DNA of 64,000 nt from Liopterus haemorrhoidalis. Its lineage: Eukaryota > Arthropoda > Insecta > Coleoptera > Dytiscidae. The notes under the pieces are model-generated. The model saw nothing but the letters and a program-made list of their open reading frames with translations. It was not told the DNA's origin and did not search any database. This document shows, one piece after another, positions 1 to 11,400 of the stretch. The position numbers and the translations under genes were made by a program. The stretch is taken from NCBI GenBank assembly GCA_963971575.1, contig OZ020611.1, positions 177,694,071-177,758,070 on the forward strand, written 5' to 3'. How positions within the stretch are numbered: position 1 is the first letter of the stretch; each line of letters begins with the position of its first letter.

Positions 1-146
1 AATAGTATCATAAAGTAATAAAAGATGGAAGGTATCGCAGTCTCTTATTTTTCCCCCCACTATATTCTGTAGTATTAAAAGTTGATGTGACGTTAGAGTT
101 GGATAGTATTGAAAAAAGTATAATGTAGAACGGACACTTCACATCA

Positions 147-745
147 ATTTTTACCGTCTGTCATGTATAGGAAAAGTGGTATTGTAATCATACCAATTTT
201 GACCTTTTGAGATTTTTACGGATAAGCACGAATTAAGCTTTTCTTTAACAAGAATCAACTGTTTTTAGCGCAATGTCGGTGTGTCAGTCGGTCTCTGAAC
301 ACGTGTAGAGCAAATTCAGTTGAACGGATTTATAAGAAATATCATATATAACTTTCGGACTTGAATATATCAATTTTACCAACTTTTGGTACAGATCCGT
401 CCACCGGAATGGATAGTTTACTAATGTCACTTTTATGTATTTCACGAATATTTCGCAACAGAGAGATATTTTGAAAAAATGTATTTTAACAAAAGTAGCT
501 ATACAAGTAATTACTAATAACTTTTAATTGAGATTTTTTTTGTTACAACTGAATGATTTTTAATATATTTGTAACTATTTTGACAAACGCGTCCATGATT
601 GCGGTAAATTATAAATACGTACAGAAATGGTGACGTAATATAACACATTATTATCTTTTCAGTAGTAATTTCTGTTAGAAAGTATTTTGTTTAAGTAGTT
701 TGTAGTGACGGTCGATTCTGTAGTAGCCACAGCTGATTTTTTATT
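147..745 (+). repeat. GTCT-bearing dispersed repeat, copy 1
   Basis: This stretch aligns by eye along its length with 2110-2752. Both begin with a TTTTTACCG motif and share 'CACGTGTAGAGCAAATTC', 'CAACTTTTGGTA' and, at the end, 'CTGATTTTTTA'. In this copy the GTCT run has decayed to GTGTCAGTCGGTCTCTG near 281-297. The design (conserved core with an internal GTCY microsatellite) resembles the mini-me type of non-autonomous repeat described in flies; that family name is an inference. It lies just upstream of a coding exon, so it is probably intronic. Confidence 0.6.
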
Positions 746-968
746 AGAAAGTCAGAACTTGTGATAAGTACTTTCCTTTAATTTTCTCTCTTGTACTCTC
801 CTCTTTTCCTCTCTAATTTTGTCTAACTAACTACTTATCTCATTTATTATTTTCTTTAATTCATCTGATTTCTTTATCTCTTCTTGCTTTATGTAATTTG
901 CTTTGCTTTATAATCATCTCTTTTTCTTTATTATGTTTATTTACTTTTACTCTTCCAACAATCTGTAG

Positions 969-1526
969 GTGGTCAGACATCGTGGAAACGGCCAACAAAT
1001 TCTAGTTGAAACTGTCATAGCAACACTCTTAAACAGCCAAACAGATCAAAACGCTATGGTACGACAGCTTAGTCTTCGTGGTCTGAGCTACGTATCCCAT
1101 TTAGATGAAGAACAACGTTCTCGTCATTGTTCTTTCGTATTCTCAGCTCTCGTTCAAGGACTAGACGATCCTGATGCAAGGTGCAATCAGAAACCTCGCT
1201 CAGATTTCGTTGTAGTCAACCAAGATTCGTTTTGTAGTACTATCGAAACGAATATACCTTTGGAAGCTATGCTGGGGCTTTCGAAGATGTTGCATGCAGT
1301 TGATGAAAGACAACTGGATGCTATTCAAGTTTCTACTGCTGTCAGAATTAAACCTTTTTATGAGAAAGAAGATTCTGCTTTGAGATCTGCAGCGTTTAGA
1401 TTGTTTGGTGACCTGGCAATGTCTTTTGGAAGCAACTATCACGTTGAAGCTTTTAAGGAGCAAGTCAGCGGGAATTTTATTTGTCTTCTGTTGCATTTGA
1501 GTGATGACAATGCTGATGTTGTTAAG
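969..1526 (+). CDS. MROH1-like HEAT-repeat protein, internal exon (third-from-last)
   Basis: A 186-codon exon with no stop. A long pyrimidine-rich tract and TGTAG precede it (acceptor 964-968), and AAG|GTAAGAA follows (donor at 1527), so both introns are in phase 0. The peptide is a run of amphipathic helix pairs of the HEAT type. Its family-like stretches are 'MVRQLSLRGLSYVS', 'ALVQGLDDPDA', 'LEAMLGLSKML' and 'FRLFGDLAMSFG', which I recognise as the C-terminal region of maestro heat-like repeat family member 1. Proteins of this family are long (over 1,500 residues in vertebrates), so most of the gene lies upstream of the window. No catalytic residues are expected; the family is a helical scaffold, and its function in this organism cannot be inferred from sequence. 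The exon joins in frame to 3143-3277. The first codon GTG is not a start codon. Confidence 0.85.
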
Positions 1527-2109
1527 GTAAGAATCTTTATGAAGTGTACAAGGGAAAATTGGAGTAGCCCATAGGTAAAAGCAGCTATATCCAAAAATAA
1601 AAACTAAAACAAATAGATATTGATACCCCTGGACTCCTTATCTCCTTGGCTAGAAATGAGACGTTTAAAACATGTGTAAAACGTGTTACAAACCATATAA
1701 AATTAAAGTAGAAAAGTGCTACCAGTTACAAAAGAAGTTAAATCCCTTCTGTGTGCAGTTGCAACTGCAGTTATATCCATCAGTTATATTTACAATTGCA
1801 AAAGAAGTTAAAATATATTAGCAAAATGTCACATCAACTACAAGTTGCAAAAGTAGCTACAACCTTTCGGTATGACATTTAGGGAAGTATTCTATCCCAA
1901 GTTTCTTCATTAAATCTGCTGGAATATCATAAAAATTCAGGTTAATTCAATGTAAATAAAATAAAAATGATGGACAGTATAGTTCCAAAATCAGCTAAAA
2001 ATCCTTTGTTCAGCTACAAAACTATTATAAGCATTATTAGGATATCGTAGGTATGCCAAGAAGTATTTTCTGCACGGTAGAAATTGTGTGCCAATACTTA
2101 GAGAGTTGA

Positions 2110-2752
2110 ATTTTTACCGACCGTCAACATATATAAGGGAGGTATTGTGATCATACCGATTTTGACATTTCGAGATTTCGATGGATCTCCACGAATTGAG
2201 GTCCCTACATAACATTTTGACTATTTTTAGCATGATGTCTGTCGGTCTGTCTGTCCGTCCGTCTGTCTGTCTGTCTGTCCGTCTGTGTACACGTGTAGAG
2301 CAAATTCGGCTGAAACGATTTTTATTAAACTTCATATTTAAGCTTCTGCCATCAATGGCACGAGTTGATCAACTTTTGGTAAAAATCGGTTGACTAAAAA
2401 TGGGAGTTTACTCGTGTCGACTTTAAGATTTTTGTGAATATTTCACAACAGAAAAATATTTCGAAAAAAATTATTGAACAAAAGTTGCTATAAAAGCAAT
2501 AACTAATAACTTTTATTTGAGTCGTTTTTTGATAAAACGAAAATTTCGAATAATTTCTGTAAAATTTTTCGAAATTTTTTCCAAGTCTCAATTTTTTCAT
2601 ACTTATAAGTAATGTTTCCATGGTCATGATAAATAATATCTCTGTTAGAAAATATTAGGCCAAGTTATTTCTACTCTGCTGCTATAATGTATTTTATATA
2701 AGTACTTTACGATGGCGGTCGGTCCTGTCGTGGCCACTGCTGATTTTTTACA
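2110..2752 (+). repeat. GTCT-bearing dispersed repeat, copy 2 (intronic)
   Basis: Second copy of the repeat at 147-745, here with a clear GTCT/GTCC microsatellite at 2236-2287. It sits in the intron between exons 969-1526 and 3143-3277. Short open frames on both strands across the microsatellite are repeat-derived and not genes. Confidence 0.65.
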
Positions 2753-3142
2753 TGCATATACAGTGCTTTGACCCGCATATAGAAAAAATGCTGAAACAAA
2801 AAAAAAAATGCTTTGCGGGAAAAGTATTAACAAATATTATTTTAACTAAAAAAAAGACTCTAAAGATCCAGTAATCGAAGCGTCTTTTAAAAAGACGTTT
2901 AAAAGACATTATTAATTAATATTAATTTTACTTCTGATATAATATTATACACCTTTTGTTTCACTATAATAATGATTTGCCGTAACTAAAAAAAAGATTT
3001 TATCGATATCTTTTAATAGGACAAATTTATAAGAATTTTCACTATCCTAAAAAAAAATCAAGGGCGTTTTATTGCTTTTACCAATGGGCAGTCGATTGTA
3101 AAAATATAATTTGAAAAACTTATATCTATCTGTTGTTTTTAG

Positions 3143-3277
3143 GCTTGCAAATATACACTACGCCAGGTAACACCATTCCTGGATGCACCAAATGTGAATA
3201 CAATGATACAGGACCATCTGATTGATGAGGGCAACTTACATTACTCCGAATTTATTTCTGACCTAATAAAAATTATG
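3143..3277 (+). CDS. MROH1-like HEAT-repeat protein, penultimate exon
   Basis: A 45-codon exon between acceptor TTGTTTTTAG (ending 3142) and donor GTAAAT (from 3278), both phase 0. It encodes one HEAT-like segment with 'ACKYTLRQVTPFL' followed by 'LHYSEFISDLIK'. The second motif matches the family pattern in which an HYxEF stretch precedes the last HEAT repeats. It is too short to stand out as an open frame. It is recognised by splice sites, frame continuity with 969-1526 and 5820-6077, and family resemblance. Confidence 0.8.
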
Positions 3278-3577
3278 GTAAATTCATTATTTGAAAATTT
3301 TATATCATACAAAGGGTTAGGCTCCCGAATGCTAACAGACTAATATCTAATCACTTTTAACCTACTCATATCTTAATACTTATATTCACAAACAAAAATG
3401 TTTTTCAGAAATTTCTTGGTTTTGATGTGCTCACAGCAACAAATATTGTCCCATATTAATTCTGTAGTTAGATCTGTTCGGAGAGTTATTTCCAACAGTT
3501 TATTGTCATGAGACGCAAGCGTAGAATAATTTTAACGCACTTCTAGGAACACTGCTTTTGCGTTGGACGATAATAAA

Positions 3578-3760
3578 GTAGCCTTGGTAGCGATCTGCTT
3601 CACGGGCCAAAAGTCCCGGGTTCGAATCCCAGTCAGGGTATGGATGTTTATGAGCCACAGTGTAATTGGGACTTAGGTCCTATACTTGTGGAAATGACTA
3701 CGAACAAACCTTTAGTCAGAGTATTAGCATTTTAACTAAATAAATATATTATTATTATAC
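3578..3760 (+). mobile_element. tRNA-derived SINE
   Basis: The head carries a Pol III A-box-like TGGTAGCGATCTG and a B box GGTTCGAATCC (about 3629-3639), spaced as in a tRNA. A non-tRNA body follows, and the 3' end is a short ATT/TTA run (about 3745-3758). This is the usual plan of a tRNA-derived SINE. It lies in the last intron of the MROH1-like gene, in the same orientation as the gene. Confidence 0.7.
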
Positions 3761-3782
3761 TACATACCTACAAAATCCTGAT

Positions 3783-4656
3783 ACGAGGGGTGAAGTTTCT
3801 AGAACGAAATAAAAGTGGGACTTGCACGCGCATGTCGTTCATATGCTTTGAAAGCCTCATCTTTCATATAACTGCAGTCAAATTTCCGATTTTCTAAACA
3901 TTTCTTTTTAAAAGGCTTAAATGGTAAAGATATATAACGTAATTAGACGGAGTTCATGATGTATCTACTCCTTCATATGTAACAGTTGTGAACTGAATTG
4001 CACCATGTTCTTATATGTCGAAAACAACTGCTGATGAGGAAACAGGTTAGAAAAGTCCACGGAAACATGATGAACGATCGCCGACTAAAATTGCGAGAGA
4101 TAGTACAGGCAGTAAGCATTTCATATGACCGCGCACATTGCATTTTACACCAACATTTGGACATGATAAAGCTCACTGCAAGATGGGTGACGCGTTTGTT
4201 AACAGACGGCTAAAAGCAAGTGCGAATGACCATTTCTCAGCGCTGTCTAGACATGTTCAAGTGCAATACAAAAGATTTTTTGCGACGTTTTGAAACTGTT
4301 GATGAAACGTAAATACATCGCTGCACTCCGGACACCAAAGAACAATCAAAACAGAGGATAGCATGCGGTGAACCAACTCCGAAGAAGGTCAAGATGATGT
4401 CATCAGTTGGTTAGGTTCTGGCTACCGTCTTTTGGGATTCCCGAGGAATAATATTTATCGACTACTTACAACATGGAAGAACAATAACAGACCAGTATTA
4501 TGAGTCGTTATTTGACAGAATCTCACGAATCAGTAATTGCGATAGAGAAAGTGCATGAATTAATCGAACATAGACCGTACTCGCCAGACTTGGCTCCCTC
4601 CGATTTTTTCTGATTCCAAAACTCAAAAAATAGTTGGCTGCAAAGAAATTCTCATC

Positions 4657-4689
<33 letters not shown>

Positions 4690-5777
4690 TCTTTATTGAC
4701 CAAGTTAACTTTTACATTATACAGCTTTTAGTCAGTCAGATTGTTACATGTTACATAACATGGCAAAACCCATAAATAACATAGGCAATATATTATAACT
4801 AGTTCAAATGTTCATAAGTTGAAGAAACGAATAGAGAAATAATTCTAAGCGTTTCTAGATTTGATGAAACGAATAGAATCGGAACGTATATTGTTTTTTG
4901 AGCGCGTGTCATGCGTGTGTTGCGCACTAAAGGTACTATACGTGCTCCTATGCTTATATATGAATATAAGGCACTCGTATATAAATAAAGATGGTAGGGT
5001 CATTATTTTAAATTTCAAAAAAAGGTCACGACACTCAGCGCGAAAAGGAATACCTGCAATAACTTTAAACACTTTTCTCTGAACAGCGAAAATCCTATTA
5101 GCCGCAGCAGAATGGCCCCATATTATTAAATCATATCTTAGGTGGAACTCAAAAAGGGAAAAATACGCTTTTAATCTGTGCTGACTTCAGATTTTAAATT
5201 TCTTATTAAGTAGATAGTAGAACGGAGTTTTCTACTGAGGAAATCGGTGTGTGGGCCCATCTTAAGTGAGGGTCCACGTGTAATCCAAGAAATTTAATGT
5301 AAGGAGGATTATCGAAGTCGTGTTTTCTGGTGGTCAGCAGCAAGGACTGAGTTTTGTCTGAGTTAAGGGTCAGATTGTTACTATTGAACCATGACTTAGC
5401 ACTGTCTACCAGAGAAATATTATCCATTAAAACTGAATCGTAATCAGAATTACAAGCCAGCAGAGTTGTATCATCAGCATACAGAATAGATTTAGCATTT
5501 AAAGAAGAAGTCGTTTATATAGATTAAGAAGAGAAGAGGTACAAGGACGGAGCCTTGTGGGACACCACAGTGCATCAAATACTTACGTCGTCGAAACTGT
5601 AAATGGTTATCTCGAGAGTATGTAATTTTTATTTTTCTGAAGGAATGAAAGGTATTGAAAAGTACTGGACGAAATTTAACTGGCTGAATGGAGACTACTT
5701 AGAAAAATAAATTCAGTTTTGCCCCAAAAAGTTATGTTTTCTATCTCGTTCTAGAAACTTTCCAATCACCCCTCATA
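3783..5777 (+). mobile_element. mariner element, split by a non-LTR insertion
   Basis: Terminal inverted repeats are visible: ACGAGGGGTGAAGTTTCTAG at 3783 and, reverse complemented, a matching GAGGGGTGA...GTTTCTAGAACGAGAT at about 5740-5777. Between them is a decayed mariner transposase read in pieces on the + strand. 'NMMNDRRLKLREIVQAVSIS' lies near 4065, 'KLTARWVTRLLTDG' near 4170, 'HRPYSPDLAPSDFF' near 4570, and the C-terminal 'GIEKYWTKFNWLNGDYLEK' ends at about 5709. Stops and frameshifts make it inactive. A LINE fragment (4659-5572) interrupts it before the C terminus. The element lies in the last MROH1-like intron. Confidence 0.8.
4659..5572 (-). mobile_element. 5'-truncated non-LTR retrotransposon (jockey-like RT)
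   Basis: On the minus strand, reverse-transcriptase motifs appear in order: 'CGVPQGSVLVPLLFL' near 5574-5530, an intact YADD box 'ILYADDTTLLACNSD' near 5490-5445, then 'NNLTLNSDKTQSLLLT' and 'IKFLGLHVDPHLRW' (5380-5260). A C-terminal tail with 'IMTLPSLFIYE' and 'HTHDTRSKN' follows at 5060-4880. The 3' end is an (AAT)n tract at 4658-4690. A 6-bp duplication CATCAA flanks it (4653-4658 and 5573-5578), which supports insertion into the mariner. Frameshifts are present, and only the C-terminal half of the pol protein remains. Confidence 0.8.
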
Positions 5778-5819
5778 TGTGTGAAAATTCACATTTCACA
5801 TCTTTTTTTTTTCTTTTAG

Positions 5820-6077
5820 ACTGAAGAAATACCGGACCTGATTCCATTCTTTATAATGAACGCTATCCAGTTTGTAAAAGGCCAGTGGAGTGAAATCCGA
5901 GGCAATGCAGCTCTCATGGTAGGCTTCTTATACAGTCAGCTACCAATGAAGAAAGAAATCTCCGAAACAGTTCAATTTGACACTGTCTGTTTCCGCCTTA
6001 TGCAACTTCTTCAAGATGAAGATTCAAAAGTACGAGCTAAAGCTGTACAAGGTTTAAGTTACTTATTTGTATCGTAA
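5820..6077 (+). CDS. MROH1-like HEAT-repeat protein, terminal exon
   Basis: A 85-codon exon plus TAA (6075-6077), preceded by a T-rich acceptor ending TTTTAG at 5819 and in frame with 3143-3277. It encodes the last HEAT repeats: 'DLIPFFIMNAIQFVKGQWSE' (a W-S-E motif that MROH1 proteins also show), 'IRGNAALMVGFL', and 'LMQLLQDEDSKVRAKAVQGL' close to the C terminus. The stop is followed at once by GGTAAGTT, a near-perfect 5' splice site. The gene may therefore have a spliced 3' UTR, or an isoform that skips this stop. No clean AATAAA signal follows closely. The three exons visible here give about 316 residues of the protein. Confidence 0.85.
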   Translation, partial: TEEIPDLIPFFIMNAIQFVKGQWSEIRGNAALMVGFLYSQLPMKKEISETVQFDTVCFRLMQLLQDEDSKVRAKAVQGLSYLFVS

Positions 6078-6681
6078 GGTAAGTTAACTTAGGAGTAGTA
6101 CTTATTTGGTATTAAACATGTACAATTTTACTCTTGCCACAGTTTTATAAAAGGCAGTTAATGAATTTGAACATATACTGTTTTATGTGTAAATGTTTAT
6201 AAACCATATATAATCAATAGTATTTGTATTTTACATGATGTTTTAAAGCCAAAATATATAAAAAGAATCTTTTTTAGAATTTTTTTAGGTATTTTAATTA
6301 ATTTAAGATCTACTATTGTTAAAGAGAATTATTTATACCAAGTGCATCTGTTAATCCGTTAAACAAATCGTGATAAATAATTAAGATTGCGTACATTAAA
6401 AAAAAAAAAAAAACTTGCTTTAGCCAACGCTGAGTACGTTCGAAGGAAAAAGATATATTTATAACAAGACCTTGTTAATCCGGACTAATAGGTGGATAAG
6501 TCGTCCGGATTAACTGAAATAACCTAAAATAATCGTAGAACGCGCATTAAGACTCCATTTACAACAAAACATGTCCATGGATGAGAAAAACAGCAAGAGG
6601 CTTGGAGATAATCAAGCAATAGCAAAAACAAAAACTTTTATTACTGCTATTTTTGACAATTAGCAAGTTTAAAGAATTTTA

Positions 6682-7747
6682 CAGGGGTCGGCAACTGGCG
6701 GCTCTTAATGCTCTTACGGTGAATGCGGCCCGTAAAACGATTTTATGCAACCCGCCATTAAGAAAATATAATGTTTATTTTTCATATCCAGCGTAGCCAA
6801 CACACTATTGCGGTGCTGTTTTGGACTTCTTACACGCTAGACTTATTTAGGCCGACGTAAATTAAAAAAGAAATTAAGAACGTAAAAAATGGAAATTACA
6901 AAAGGAATTATGGGTTAATATTCCAAATGATCCCTCCAGCGTAAATTAGAAGTACACTGTATGTTTAGAATGAAGTATATTGTAACGTTAGAAACGAGAA
7001 GGCGTGACCGTAAGAGTGGGAAACGAATAGCAATTATTCATGCATCAGTAGTTCACAAAGAAACATGAGTTTCTAACATGACCTTGATACGTCGAAATAT
7101 AACTGATATTTTTGAGATTCTATGAAGTTAATGTTTTTCAAAATATGTACAAGTACTATAAATCTCATTGAAAATAGGTAAAACTTCCTTATGGGTACCC
7201 GTTAATATACGTCTATCAAGTTTCGGCTTTTCTGTCCTAAATTTTTGCTAACTAAACCTACTTACATAGCTTATGCATATGTAGGTGCACATTACTTTAT
7301 CCCCCCCACATTAGCCCAATTAATATTGTGTATCATTGTGCATTCGTTTATACCGTACATTCACTATGAGCTCTAGTGGGTATGTGTATCGAATTTGAGC
7401 CTTGAAATCATTTAAATGTGAATTTAACCGTATAAATACTGAAATATCATTATTCAAGTTTTTTAAAAATACTTTAATACGAGCTAAATTTTAACAAACA
7501 CATCAAATAAATGTTTCTTCCAGATTTGAATAAAAATTTTGGAAAAGATAGGACTGAATCGTAAATTTTATGTTTTGAAAGAAACGGGTGGCATTTCGTC
7601 AAGGCCAAATCTCATTCTAACTAGTTTGAGCTTTCTCTTAACCAGTTGGTGCTGGTGGGATCATACGGGACATTAACCGAATTATGGCCAGCAAAAAAAA
7701 AGTTACTGAATGCGGCACACGTCGTAAAAAAAGGTTGCCGATCCCTG
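6682..7747. mobile_element. Non-autonomous hAT element
   Basis: Termini CAGGGGTCGGCAAC (6682) and GTTGCCGATCCCTG (to 7747) are inverted repeats of the hAT type. The 8-bp flanks (GAATTTTA / ATTTAATT) no longer match well. No coding capacity is visible in the 1,066 bp. It contains a MITE fragment near 7219-7335. Confidence 0.65.
7219..7335 (+). repeat. MITE family fragment, copy a
   Basis: Shares a block running from CGGCTTTTCTGTCCTAA through CTAACTAAACCTA and AGGTGCACATTACTTTAT to AGCCCAATTAATATTGTG with copies at 7945-8175, 12785-13130 (as terminal inverted repeats) and, in part, 48375-48450. Confidence 0.55.
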
Positions 7748-7944
7748 ATTTAATTCAATTAACAAAAGAATCAGAATCTGTATTGATAGTAAACCCCACA
7801 GTGTTCCATCTTGTTTAGTTTATAAGTTGGTAGAAGTCAAGAATAGGACACTGGACGACTGAGCATGCCTCACACCACTCGTGATTTGTTCAATGTACGG
7901 GATTCTAAACAGGTGGCATTATTAGTGTGGATGTCTTCAATCTA

Positions 7945-8175
7945 GATTTTGTCATTAAACTAGAAGATAGGTTGCTCGCTTCACTCGGCTTCTTCTAACC
8001 AAACTCTTACTAACCTAACCTAAAATAGTGTTTTGTCATTAAACTAGAAGATAGGTAGCTCGCTCCGCTCGGTTCTAAGCCTTTAGTAACTAAACCTAAC
8101 CTAATTACCTTGTTTTTAGGTGTATAGTACTTTATTTTCCCCCATATTAGCCCAATTAAAATTGTGTATCGGTTT
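7945..8175 (+). repeat. MITE family fragment, copy b, with short tandem duplication
   Basis: Two tandem copies (about 7945 and 8027) of a segment starting TTTTGTCATTAAACTAGAAG and continuing ATAGGTNGCTCGCT are followed by CCTAACCTAATTACC...TTTTTAGGTGTATAGTACTT. The second part is the same block found at 7219 and in the TIRs at 12785-13130. Confidence 0.55.
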
Positions 8176-11156
8176 TAAAGCCACGGATAATCCTTGAATT
8201 ATTTAATGAAGTTGTTATATGCTGCCCTCTGTAAAGAAATCTTGTAACTTTCCAGTGTCCTGTTCTTTACTTCACCCAAAAAATATATTAAAATAAATAG
8301 TCAAGATTTATTGTTAAGAAAAACTAACTGTTTAAAACAAAACTTAAATTTGGGTAGTAACTCAAAGGTTATGCGAGTAGTTCTAACGTTCTAAATATAT
8401 TTAGACATACGTGATTTTTTCTCGGCCTACTCTGACATTGTTATTATCTTTTTAATTATTTAAAGGTCATAACCCTAAAATTTAATTGAAACAACAGTTG
8501 AATAGGAACTTACTGCGGTGGGATTGTTAACTTCCAGCCACTTAAAATCTCGCATTCTACTACTCATTTTTTTCATATGCGAAATCCGTACTATCGGGGT
8601 CCGGATTAACGAGGTTTTACTGTGTTACCAAAATATTTAATCTGCATTTTTTATATTGAAATATGCCGTCCGCTTTACGTGCCGAAATTTGTACACGCAT
8701 TTTGTACGTTAAGCGAGCGTAAGTGTAATCAACATATCAACACAAAGTTATTTATAAAAAAAAAAAAAAAAAAAAATAGTGTTATATCGATTCCTCTTAT
8801 TCTGACGATTAATTCTAATATTGGTTCCAAATTATTCATAACTGAAGAACTAAAGTCATATGAATTAACAGATGCACTGTGTATACGACATATAAAGTTC
8901 CACCGTACTGTAGAATGTATGTGATATTATTTTTTATTAAAATTCGTTATAAAATAACACTAACAAATTGTTTTTATTGTTGAATTTTCTAAAATTTTAT
9001 TTCATGGTATGAAAGAAACTTAAATTGCTAGTCCATTCATGATCTAAAATATGTTAAGTCTATTTCTACGGTTTAAGTGGAACAATATTTTGAAATCTAG
9101 TAACTTTTAACGATTGAACGAGGATTTTGACCATTTTGTTTAACAAACATGGTGTTAAAAAGTAAATTCATGATAACTTAAAAAATAAAAATCCCGTTTA
9201 GTACCGTTTAAACATTTGGAATAGACTATGAACTTGAACTGCATTCAAATTATGAACGGACAAAAGTTGTGGAACTTTTGTGAATGTTTATTTATTGTAG
9301 TAACTAGATCAAGATAATACTTATCATGATAGTTACAATATTATGTTTGCATGCCTCTGATTGATTTAAAGAAAATAAACTTCAAAACATATAAAGGTAA
9401 GGTCTGTCATTACAGTCGATTTTGTCGTTTAGACGATTAGTTTCTGCAATTAATTAACATCACATCATTCATAGTCATAGTTACGATGCAATTCAAATTA
9501 TCACTCATCAGATATATACCTAATTCTCTTTTTACCCGGTTTTTTTTTTTTATACGATTTTAATTTAACACCGTTTAGAATAAATCTCCATATAACGAAT
9601 TCCTCTCAATATAGATTTGTTTTATTAAGTTAAAATATCATAAAATTAACATTTTTTTGCGAAAAATAGAAAAAGAAGTGGCGGTTCAACCAGATAACCA
9701 CTGAGACACAAGAAAAAGACTTATCTTTCAATGTATTTAATAAAATAGTTTTTTTTTGCCATTAGACAAAGTCCTACCCTATACACCGTGTATCTCCACT
9801 TTATACGATGTCACTGCAGAAACCTAAGTGAGATATCTAACTTTTGAATTTTATAAAATTATATATTTTATATAAGATTCCTTGTCGGAGGAATATCTCC
9901 AAACAGCATTTCAAACTCACTCTCCTTCATATTTACTGACTCGTTCAAGCTTCATTTACTTTTTTTTCTGAAACTAGTGCAACTTCCTAAATCCCTGTGG
10001 TTATGCCGCGTAACCACGTTGCAAAGTACGAAAAATTAGACATTATTAAAAAAAAAACCATAAACAATTTATCATATATTATTACATAGTCATAAATTAG
10101 TGATAAATTTATCAGCCATTGTAACCCGCTGATTGTGTAAAATTTAATAGTTGATTGCAATGTTGATCCGATTGATCACATACCGACGTATTTCAGCGTG
10201 AAATACTGCTCACCGCTTAGAGACGGTGATATTAAGACAAGCGTAGCGTTAGTGGTTTCATGACGGCGTCATTGGATATCATGGAATAATTTTTTTGAAA
10301 AGTGGTGTCTTTGTGAAACCAATAGGAACAAACGGGTTAAACGGTGTCCCCCATGTACTTAAGATTTAAACAAGGTACTGACTCCGGATTGTTTTTATTC
10401 TCAATATTAGAAAATTTCGTCATAGTCATTTTATACAAGTTAAATAAGATTTTTTTTTTCTGATTTATTAAAGAAGTAAATTATATTGGTTAGCACTGTT
10501 TATAATAATGTTTATTAAAAAAAAAAACATATATTAATATTGTTTCAGATAAGTCTTCTTCCTTTCATCCATTACTGGCGCATTTTAATATACCGTGCGC
10601 TCATAATTTCTTGTCAGTTACATAACAGTAAACAATGAGTTTGAAGATACAAAAACTGTATTCTAATTCACAGCTAAAAATTCCAATTTAACAAAGAACC
10701 AATCAGATTACCTCGTTTGCCCGAACTCACACGTGGAACCACGAAAATATGTGTTCCTAACTTAATACCTCATCGGTGTGTAGAGGAAAATAGTGTTCAT
10801 TTAATAATCAATTCGTATAAGGTGATAAAAATATAATGTAGGCCTATGTATAGATGTCCTTGGAAATAAGTTTGATAACTAAATGTTTCTGTCCAGTTTT
10901 GCACAACGGACAAGATTTGTTGATCGCTCTGTACAAATTATTGAAATATTTTAATATAGCTGGAAATCTATAAAAATACACTAAATCTGTACTCCCACGA
11001 CGCCTACAACGCGCCTATTTACATATTGAGAACTAAAATGCTCGAATCTGGCGGTCAAATATTGTACTAGATACTCAAGTACTGTTCGAACTTATTAAGT
11101 TCGAACGTAATAAGTTCAACTTATTATGTATGTTTTAGTGTTTAATTTTTGTTAGA
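8176..11156. other. AT-rich non-coding DNA
   Basis: Apart from the right end of the Tigger-like relic near 8600, I see no gene here. Contents are AT-rich sequence, an A19 run at about 8758-8776 and scattered poly-T runs. A near-palindrome GTTCGAACTTATTAAGTTCG lies at about 11082-11105. Open frames are short and unlike any protein I know. Confidence 0.5.
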
Positions 11157-11400
11157 ATGTCGACAGAAGTTGTGAAAAACTATAAAAGCAGAACAAATTG
11201 AGGTGTTTTTGGTTGTCATTCAAGACAGAACAAAGATAGGCATCTTAGTTTTTTTCTTTTCGTAATAAACATGTAGGGAAAGTTAATGTTAAGTCCAGAT
11301 TAGGAAAAGATTTGGTTATGAACAGGAGGAAGGTGGGAATATATTTTGAGTTACTGCCAAAAAATAACTGATACTATGCGAGTCTGTTCATTGCATTTGT
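11157..11400 (+). pseudogene. Decayed THAP-domain-like fragment
   Basis: Starting at an ATG (11157) the broken reading frames give 'STEVVKNYKSRTN', a stop, 'GVFGCHSRQNKDRHLSFF' and, in another frame, 'DTMRVCSLHL'. The order Cys-x-x-x-Cys-like start, LSFF, then RVCSLH resembles the C2CH zinc finger of THAP domains, found in P-element-type transposases and host THAP proteins. The first cysteine is lost to a stop (TGA in place of TGT/TGC) and there are frameshifts. Its origin as a P-like transposon or a host THAP exon cannot be decided. Confidence 0.4.

Larger units (their letters stand above)
6463..8622. mobile_element. Tigger/pogo-like element relic, nested host
   Basis: The left end has ACCTTGTTAATCCGGAC (6468-6484) and the right end reverse-complements to GTAAAACCTCGTTAATCCGG at 8622-8603. 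These match TIRs typical of Tigger/pogo-type elements. No transposase is readable. The interior is occupied by a hAT (6682-7747) and by MITE fragments (7219-7335, 7945-8175). Assignment rests on the ends only. Confidence 0.5.

Noticed and set aside
3578..3640. Functional tRNA gene
   Set aside because: A and B boxes are present but no acceptor stem pairs, and a SINE body with a TTA-type tail follows.
7990..8105. Telomere-like CCTAACCTAACC runs
   Set aside because: Only two or three units occur and they belong to a dispersed MITE block, so they are not a telomeric array.
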